The notes under the pieces: generated by a model | The model's database searches: none | Told to the model about the DNA's origin: nothing | What the model saw: the letters and a program-made list of their open reading frames with translations, nothing else | Shown here: positions 58,179-64,000 of the stretch, piece by piece | Layout: the number at the start of each line of letters is the position of its first letter | Position numbering within the stretch: position 1 is the first letter of the stretch | Translations under genes and position numbers: made by a program | Source: Microcaldota archaeon | GTDB lineage: Archaea > Micrarchaeota > Micrarchaeia > Micrarchaeales > Micrarchaeaceae | Reading direction: 5' to 3' | Length of the DNA stretch: 64,000 bases | Assembly (NCBI GenBank): GCA_021797895.1 | Contig: JAJZYW010000002.1 | Coordinates: forward strand, 36,343-100,342

Positions 58179-60101
58179 TCACCACAGGCTTATGTTATTG
58201 TATTTCTCCTTTGGAAGCTTCAGCTTGCTCTTTTCGGCGAATGCATCCTCAAACCTTTCATGCGTCAGCACAGGAAGTGATCCCCTTACATGCGCAGGAG
58301 AATGCGGGTCCGATGTGACTAGGAGCTTCTTCAGGTCTTCCGTAGTGTTGTTCTTCCATATCTGCGCCCATGCTATGAAGAATCTCTGTTCTTCAGTAAA
58401 ACTGCCTATGCGCTTCCCCATGCCTTTGCTTCCCATGCTGCTCTTCAACGCATCGTATGCGATGTGTATTCCACCCAGATCAGCTATGTTCTCGCCAAGA
58501 GTAAGTTTTCCGTTCACCTTTATCCCCTGAAGCGCATCCATAGATCCGTAGAGACTTGCGACCTTTGCGCTCCTTGAATTGAAGCGCTTCCTGTCGTCCT
58601 TTGTCCACCACTCCCTGAGATTGCCGTGCTTGTCGTACCTGCTGCCCTGGTCGTCGAAGCCGTGCGTCATCTCATGCCCTATCACTCCGCCTATGCCTCC
58701 ATAGTTAACTGCCTGGTCGATGCTTTTGTCGAAGAATGGAGGCTGGAATATGCCCGCAGGTATCACTATCTCGTTCTTTGATGGATTGTAGTATGCGTTT
58801 ACAGTATAGGCATTCATGTCCCATTCTTCCCTGTCGACCTTCTTGCCTACCCTTGACATATCCCTCTTTAATTCAAAATTGTACGCAGCTTCGAAATTTT
58901 CAAGGAGATTGCTGCCCTCCATCCTCAGCTTTGAATAGTTCCTGAATTTCTTTGGATATCCCACTTTGAGTGTCATTGAGTCTAGCTTGTCGAGCGCCTT
59001 GCGCCTTGTCGACGCGTCCATCCAGTCGACCGATTCAAGGCGCTTCCTGAATGAGGATTGAAGCCCTTTTACAAGAGATAGCGCCTTGCGCTTTGCTTCC
59101 TCCCCGAAATCCTCCTTTACATAGATCTCGCCAAGAGCTTCGCCAAGCATGGAGCTTACAAGGCCTATTCCCCGCTTCCATCTCGGCCTCATCTCTTTCT
59201 GGCCAATAAGCTTTCTTCCGAAGAAATCGAAGTGCTCCGTCACGGCTGCATCGTGCAGCATTGACGAATAGTCGTTGAGTATGTTCCACTGTAGGTATGC
59301 CCTTACGGTTTCAATCTTCTCTGATGTGAATATTTTGTCAAGCTTGTCGAAGAACTCAGGCTGGCCCACTATGATGTAATCAGGATCCCTTACGTACAGC
59401 CCTTCGTATATGGTGCTTATGCCAAGGTTGGCGTACCTTCTCAATGCAGCTGCTACGCTCATCTTGTTGTAGTTCTTTATGCTGTCCCTGAGCTCGGTCG
59501 AGCTGCGGCTCGCCCTCGCCAGGCGCGTTTCGAGCTTCATTATTGCCAAGGCACTGGAATCAGCCTCAGCCTGGCTGAAGCCGTACAGCCTAAACATCCT
59601 TGCCATGTGCCTGACGTATTCAGCCCTTATGCCGGAGAACCTGTCTTGCAAGTAGTAATCCCTGTCGGGCAGGTTTATTCCGCCCTGTGAGATATGCAGC
59701 GCGTATACTGAACTGTTTTTCTCGTCTTCTGCAGAGTACATGCCCATAAAAGACCAGCTTCCCATCCTTGAAAGCTCTGATATGAGCGAAGGGAGCTGCG
59801 CCATGCGCTCCAACGAAGATGCCTTGTCCATCATTGGCTCTATAGGCTTGAAGGCGAGGCGCTCAATTCTCTTTGTGTCCATGAAAGAGCCGTAAAGCGC
59901 AGCTATCAGCCTTCCGTTTTTGTATCTTGACGGATTGGCAACGCAGGAATCCACTATCCTCTTCAGCTCTAGCAGGTTGGCTTCGGAGAGATCCTCAAAA
60001 GAGCCCACAGAGGGCTTGTCCTTTGGTATCGGGTGGCGCTTTTTCCATAATCCACAGGAGTAGGGGTAGAAATCGCTGAAAGGGTCTATCGAAGTGTCCA
60101 T
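58179..60101 (-). CDS. M13-family (neprilysin/PepO-like) zinc metallopeptidase
   Basis: 'VIGHEMTHGFDDQGSRYD', 'ENIADLGGIHIAYDAL'; no N-terminal TM segment. Confidence 0.93.
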   Translation of the reverse strand: MDTSIDPFSDFYPYSCGLWKKRHPIPKDKPSVGSFEDLSEANLLELKRIVDSCVANPSRYKNGRLIAALYGSFMDTKRIERLAFKPIEPMMDKASSLERMAQLPSLISELSRMGSWSFMGMYSAEDEKNSSVYALHISQGGINLPDRDYYLQDRFSGIRAEYVRHMARMFRLYGFSQAEADSSALAIMKLETRLARASRSSTELRDSIKNYNKMSVAAALRRYANLGISTIYEGLYVRDPDYIIVGQPEFFDKLDKIFTSEKIETVRAYLQWNILNDYSSMLHDAAVTEHFDFFGRKLIGQKEMRPRWKRGIGLVSSMLGEALGEIYVKEDFGEEAKRKALSLVKGLQSSFRKRLESVDWMDASTRRKALDKLDSMTLKVGYPKKFRNYSKLRMEGSNLLENFEAAYNFELKRDMSRVGKKVDREEWDMNAYTVNAYYNPSKNEIVIPAGIFQPPFFDKSIDQAVNYGGIGGVIGHEMTHGFDDQGSRYDKHGNLREWWTKDDRKRFNSRSAKVASLYGSMDALQGIKVNGKLTLGENIADLGGIHIAYDALKSSMGSKGMGKRIGSFTEEQRFFIAWAQIWKNNTTEDLKKLLVTSDPHSPAHVRGSLPVLTHERFEDAFAEKSKLKLPKEKYNNISLW

Positions 60102-60214
60102 GTTTGCTATTGAGAAGCCTATTTGCTTTGGTTTCCTTGAAGCTGTTTTCGCTTTTTTCGCAACTATGCAAGCACCGCAAAGCTATCTTCTGCCTTAATC
60201 TATTTAAGAATTAG

Positions 60215-60796
60215 CTAAAGCTTCATGAACTCGTTAAGCGCTGCATGCAGCTCTGCATACCCATCTTCGGCAGTGAAGTGGGTGCGTATCGGCATAGTAG
60301 TGACTGTGGCGCCGAGCTTTGACGCGAGCTCCTTTGCGTCGCCTTCAGGTATGTACGGGTCTTCCTTCGCTGCGAGTATGCGCACCGTACCTGCATTCCT
60401 TTTCACTGCATCAAGATTAATGGGCTTTGAGAGCCATTCGGCAGATACGCGCTTCCCTTGAGGAGTGTTGAGCGCTGATTCGCGGAGATGCAGGAAAGGC
60501 GCCACAAGCAGGACGCCCTTGGCGCTGCCCAGCGTCTCCCTCTCAAGATAGCGCATTATTGCCTGGCAGCCTATGCCGTGCCCTATGAAGAAGGTGTTCT
60601 CTACGTCAAGTACTGAAACTTCTAGAGAGTTAATGCACTCATCCATTGCGTGCTTGTCCGGGCTCGGGAGCTTGACTATCTCAACCTTGAAATCCCTCGC
60701 TTCGAGCATGCGCTTGAGCCAGGGGTACCAGTCGGACTTCGGATTGCCGGAATACCTGTGCACTATCAAAACCTTCTCCCCAGCCATCAGAACCAA
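60215..60796 (-). CDS. RBBP9/YdeN-like alpha/beta hydrolase
   Basis: 'FFIGHGIGCQAIMRYLE' nucleophile-elbow position; 'AAKEDPYIPEGDAKELASKLGA'. Confidence 0.75.
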   Translation of the reverse strand: MVLMAGEKVLIVHRYSGNPKSDWYPWLKRMLEARDFKVEIVKLPSPDKHAMDECINSLEVSVLDVENTFFIGHGIGCQAIMRYLERETLGSAKGVLLVAPFLHLRESALNTPQGKRVSAEWLSKPINLDAVKRNAGTVRILAAKEDPYIPEGDAKELASKLGATVTTMPIRTHFTAEDGYAELHAALNEFMKL

Positions 60797-61017
60797 ACCA
60801 TCATTTTGAGAGACCTACTAACATGGATTGGGATTAACGCAGGACGAGAAGCCACTTGCCTTTTGCGGATAATACAAGATACTCTACCTTCTATGTTGCA
60901 AAGCGACGCAGTTGCAGTTGAATATTGTGTGGCAATATTTATATATGTTTTTTTGCGGCTATGGCGCTGCATCCTAATAAATACTTTTCCGACAAATAGT
61001 TATATCGCTAATATCTT

Positions 61018-62007
61018 ATGCTGAAAGGTGTTTTTATGGAGCTTCCCGACATGCCGTGGACCGAGAAATACAGGCCCAGGAACCTGGACGACGTGATAGG
61101 GCAGAAGCTCATCGTGGAGAGGCTTAAGGCATTCGTCAAGAACGGCAACTTCCCAAGCATGATTTTTGCCGGAACTGCAGGCATAGGAAAGACCACGTGC
61201 GCGATAGCGTTCGCGAGAGACCTGTACGGCGAGGAATTCATGAGCGCGTTCAAGGAGATGAACGCCTCCGACTCAAGGGGAATAGACGTCATAAGGGGCG
61301 AGGTCAAGGAGTTCGCCAGGACGATATCGGTTTCTAAGGCTCCTGTCAAGATAATATTCCTAGACGAGGCGGACTCGCTCACTACGGATGCGCAGCATGC
61401 TCTCAGGAGGACTATGGAGAAGTTCTCCGGAGAAACGCGCTTCATAATGAGCGCAAACTACGCAAGCAAGATAATAGAGCCGATACAGAGCAGGTGCGTG
61501 GTCTTCAGGTTCAAGCCGCTTGGAAGGGAGGAGATGGAGAAGTACGTCAAAATGATAGCCAAGAAGGAGAAGCTTGAGATTGACGAGAAGGCGATGGACG
61601 CCCTCATCTATGTTGGGGATGGGGACTTGCGCAAGCTAACCAACATCCTCCAAAGCGCGGCACTACAGGACGGGAAGGTGACCGAAACAGGCATCTACGA
61701 AATCGCATCCAGGGCGAGGCCTAAGGAGATAGCGACAATGCTGAAATACGCAGTGGAGGGCAATTTCGACAAGGCCAGGGTTGAGCTTGACAACCTCACG
61801 CTTAGGCAGGGACTGAGCGGTGAGGACATACTGCTGCAATGCTACAAGGAAGTGCAGGGAATGGGCATACCTGAGAGGGCGAAGCTCGCCATAATGGTTA
61901 GCATAGGAGAATCGAACTTCAGGATAGTTGAGGGAGCAAACGAGAGGATACAGCTGGAGGCGATGCTTGCAGGGATATCGCTCAGGTTCCTGGAGCACAA
62001 GGCTTAA
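61018..62007 (+). CDS. rfcS: Replication factor C small subunit
   Basis: 'WTEKYRPRNLDDVIGQ', 'FAGTAGIGKTT', 'FLDEADSLT', 'RFIMSANYASKIIEPIQSRC'. Confidence 0.96.
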   Translation: MLKGVFMELPDMPWTEKYRPRNLDDVIGQKLIVERLKAFVKNGNFPSMIFAGTAGIGKTTCAIAFARDLYGEEFMSAFKEMNASDSRGIDVIRGEVKEFARTISVSKAPVKIIFLDEADSLTTDAQHALRRTMEKFSGETRFIMSANYASKIIEPIQSRCVVFRFKPLGREEMEKYVKMIAKKEKLEIDEKAMDALIYVGDGDLRKLTNILQSAALQDGKVTETGIYEIASRARPKEIATMLKYAVEGNFDKARVELDNLTLRQGLSGEDILLQCYKEVQGMGIPERAKLAIMVSIGESNFRIVEGANERIQLEAMLAGISLRFLEHKA

Positions 62008-62010
62008 GGC

Positions 62011-62700
62011 TTAGTCTATGTAGACATCGAGCGGCCCTGCATAGCTCGATTCCGGAGCCTGTATGTAGAGCTCGGCTATGTAGCTGTTTTTGTCATCTAT
62101 CGTAAATGGCAGCTTCGGGTTGCTGCTCACGAACTTGAAAGGAGGCGAGACGCGTATCGCGTTCGCGGTGTCGCCGAAGCCCATTATCTTGTACATCTGT
62201 ATCTGGTTGCCGAATATCATGTTCTTCTGTATCTCCATCATTATGCTTGAGTTGTCTATCTCAAAATCCTTCCCCGCCCTGTGGAGTATCACCTTGTTCA
62301 CCCCTATCTTCACAGTCTCGGGCTGGTTCTCAATTATGCTCACCGACATGGGCCCGGAGTATTTGCCCTCAGGCCCGTCTATCGTCAGCGATATCTCTAT
62401 CCGCTCTCCGGCTTTTATCTCGAATGGAGGATTGGGCTCAACTGAGACGAGCTTGAACGGCTGGGCGACAGTTATCCCCTCTATGCGCATTACGTCAGGC
62501 TTCTGCTCCTTTGCTATGTCCTTCAGCAGCTCGTTCTGCTCTATCGTGTTCTTGAACGGTATCTTGTATACGAACTTGCGCTCCTTTGAGGATGTTCCCT
62601 GAAGCGAGTGGAAGCTCCCGCGCCAGCGCACATTGACGTTCTTTACCTCTATCAGGATCTCGTCCTTCTTGACTTTCTTTATGAAGTCGAATATTCCCAT
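62011..62700 (-). CDS. Hypothetical protein with beta-rich sequence
   Basis: 'MGIFDFIKKVKKDEILIEVKNVNVRWRG...'; start ATG 62700. Confidence 0.65.
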   Translation of the reverse strand: MGIFDFIKKVKKDEILIEVKNVNVRWRGSFHSLQGTSSKERKFVYKIPFKNTIEQNELLKDIAKEQKPDVMRIEGITVAQPFKLVSVEPNPPFEIKAGERIEISLTIDGPEGKYSGPMSVSIIENQPETVKIGVNKVILHRAGKDFEIDNSSIMMEIQKNMIFGNQIQMYKIMGFGDTANAIRVSPPFKFVSSNPKLPFTIDDKNSYIAELYIQAPESSYAGPLDVYID

Positions 62701-62735
62701 GCTACCACAATGTTCTCTTATCAAGCAAAAATTTT

Positions 62736-62853
62736 GCACATGCAGGCATTGCTGCACATGCACCATATCGCATCGCCTTTCATATTTATATCAGTTCGCA
62801 CGTGATGCAGTGTAGGCGCATGAATCATGTGCCTGCTGTAAAAATGCACATGC
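62736..62853. promoter_or_regulatory. Cluster of GCACATGC motifs in a divergent intergenic region
   Basis: GCACATGC at 62736-62743, 62754-62761, 62846-62853; inverted CATGTGC at 62826-62832. Confidence 0.35.
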
Positions 62854-62922
62854 TGAAGGGGACTTACCCTGCGCTCCGGCAAACCTATTAATTCCTGACT
62901 GAGCCACACTATTGGTGGTAAA

Positions 62923-63378
62923 ATGATAAAAGAGGGCTCAAAAGCACCGGATTTCGAATTGGAAGGATCTGATGGAAAGAAGCACAGCCTGTCCGAATTC
63001 AAGGGCAGGTATGTTGTACTGTATTTCTACCCGAAGGATCTGACTCCAGGCTGCACTATAGAGGCTAACGAGTTCAACAAGCACCTCCCAGAGATCAGAA
63101 AGCTGGGCGCGGAAGTGGTTGGGGTCAGCAAGGACGACCTGAAATCGCACGCAAGGTTCAAGGATAAGTGCAACCTCGAGTTCCTGCTGCTTTCGGATCC
63201 TACAAGCAAAACGATAAAGGAGTACAACTCATACGGGGACAGGGGCATCTTCGGAATGGGCACCATCAGGAATACGGTAATCATAGACAAATCAGGAAAG
63301 GTGGCGAAATTCTACCAGAAAGTCAAGCCGAACGCGCACCCTAAAGAAGTCATAGAGTTCCTGAAGTCAGCGAAGTGA
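62923..63378 (+). CDS. bcp: Peroxiredoxin (Bcp/PrxQ-like)
   Basis: 'VLYFYPKDLTPGCTIEANEFNKHLPEIRKLGAEVVGVSKD'. Confidence 0.93.
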   Translation: MIKEGSKAPDFELEGSDGKKHSLSEFKGRYVVLYFYPKDLTPGCTIEANEFNKHLPEIRKLGAEVVGVSKDDLKSHARFKDKCNLEFLLLSDPTSKTIKEYNSYGDRGIFGMGTIRNTVIIDKSGKVAKFYQKVKPNAHPKEVIEFLKSAK

Positions 63379-64000
63379 GCTTTCAGCCTTTTTCCTGACG
63401 GCAAAATTGCCTATCACGAGGTTTTCGGCGCCGGTATTGAGAAGTGTCCACAGCGCGTCGTCTGGGCTCATTACTATTGGCTTCCCGTGCTTGTTTAGGC
63501 TGGTGTTGAGCACCGCGCCTATGCCTGTATTGCGCTTGACTCTGTTTATCAGCTTCGCGTAGAGTTCATTTTCCTCTCCTAGAATCTGCGGCCTTGTGGT
63601 GTGGTCTATGTGTGACGCTGCCTCGAGATCGTGCCAGTGCTCCTTCTTCACGCGGTTGGCACTTGTCATGAACCTGTTTGAAAACCTGTAATCCTCAAGC
63701 AGCGGCGCTGCATCGCTTTCAAGTATCGTGCTTGCGAAAGGCTGGTAGTACGGCCTCTTCTTTATTATCAGGTTTATCCGCTCCCTGTTCTCTATCGAGC
63801 TCGGCAGGGATATGACGCTCCTGTTGCCCAGCGCCCTAGGTCCATACTCCATCCTGCCCTGGAACCAGAGCACCACCTTGCCGTCGCACACCATGTCTGC
63901 GGCATACTCCGCAGGATCCTCTACGCGCTCGTACTCAAGGGATGCGTTCTCTGAGGCTGAGCGCTTTATCGCGTTCTCTATCTCCTCCTCAGAATATTCA
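63367..64000 (-). CDS. NodU/CmcH-type carbamoyltransferase, C-terminal part (truncated by window edge)
   Basis: 'VLWFQGRMEYGPRALGNRSVISLPSSIENRERIN', 'VLNTSLNKHGKPIVMSPDDAL'; frame remains open to the window end. Confidence 0.9.
   Translation of the reverse strand, partial: EYSEEEIENAIKRSASENASLEYERVEDPAEYAADMVCDGKVVLWFQGRMEYGPRALGNRSVISLPSSIENRERINLIIKKRPYYQPFASTILESDAAPLLEDYRFSNRFMTSANRVKKEHWHDLEAASHIDHTTRPQILGEENELYAKLINRVKRNTGIGAVLNTSLNKHGKPIVMSPDDALWTLLNTGAENLVIGNFAVRKKAESSLR

Overview
The window is a gene-dense archaeal chromosome segment. TATA/SD-type starts, Spt5, RFC-S, EF-1A, Csl4, RpoL, Pus10, Trm5 and a Hef-type helicase are all present. Many surface-protein 'FNESGLP...W-VTYDG' motifs suggest an acidophilic DPANN/Micrarchaeota-like genome; that placement is inference only. 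Most of the window is housekeeping and central metabolism: V-ATPase subunit I, 2-oxoacid:ferredoxin oxidoreductase, a molybdenum hydroxylase CoxMSL-type operon, a methylcitrate-cycle cluster, ScpAB, Spt5-L11 and several HEXXH peptidases. There are three tRNAs, and the Phe tRNA appears to contain an intron. The most unusual material is: (i) a 54-aa protein made of 45-bp repeats, missing from the supplied ORF track, with a tandem partial copy lacking exactly three repeat units and carrying a duplicated 3' end of the convergent gene; (ii) a 3,408-aa surface protein with four ~530-545-aa modules, one split inside its signature motif by a ~361-aa DUF2341-like domain, and with long near-identical DNA tracts between modules; (iii) a small Gly/Met/Cys-rich protein plus PadR operon with a candidate palindromic operator; (iv) an AT-rich island next to tRNA-Pro with a frameshifted kinase-like gene and a Nudix gene. 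All family assignments come from reading translations and motifs; no searches were run.
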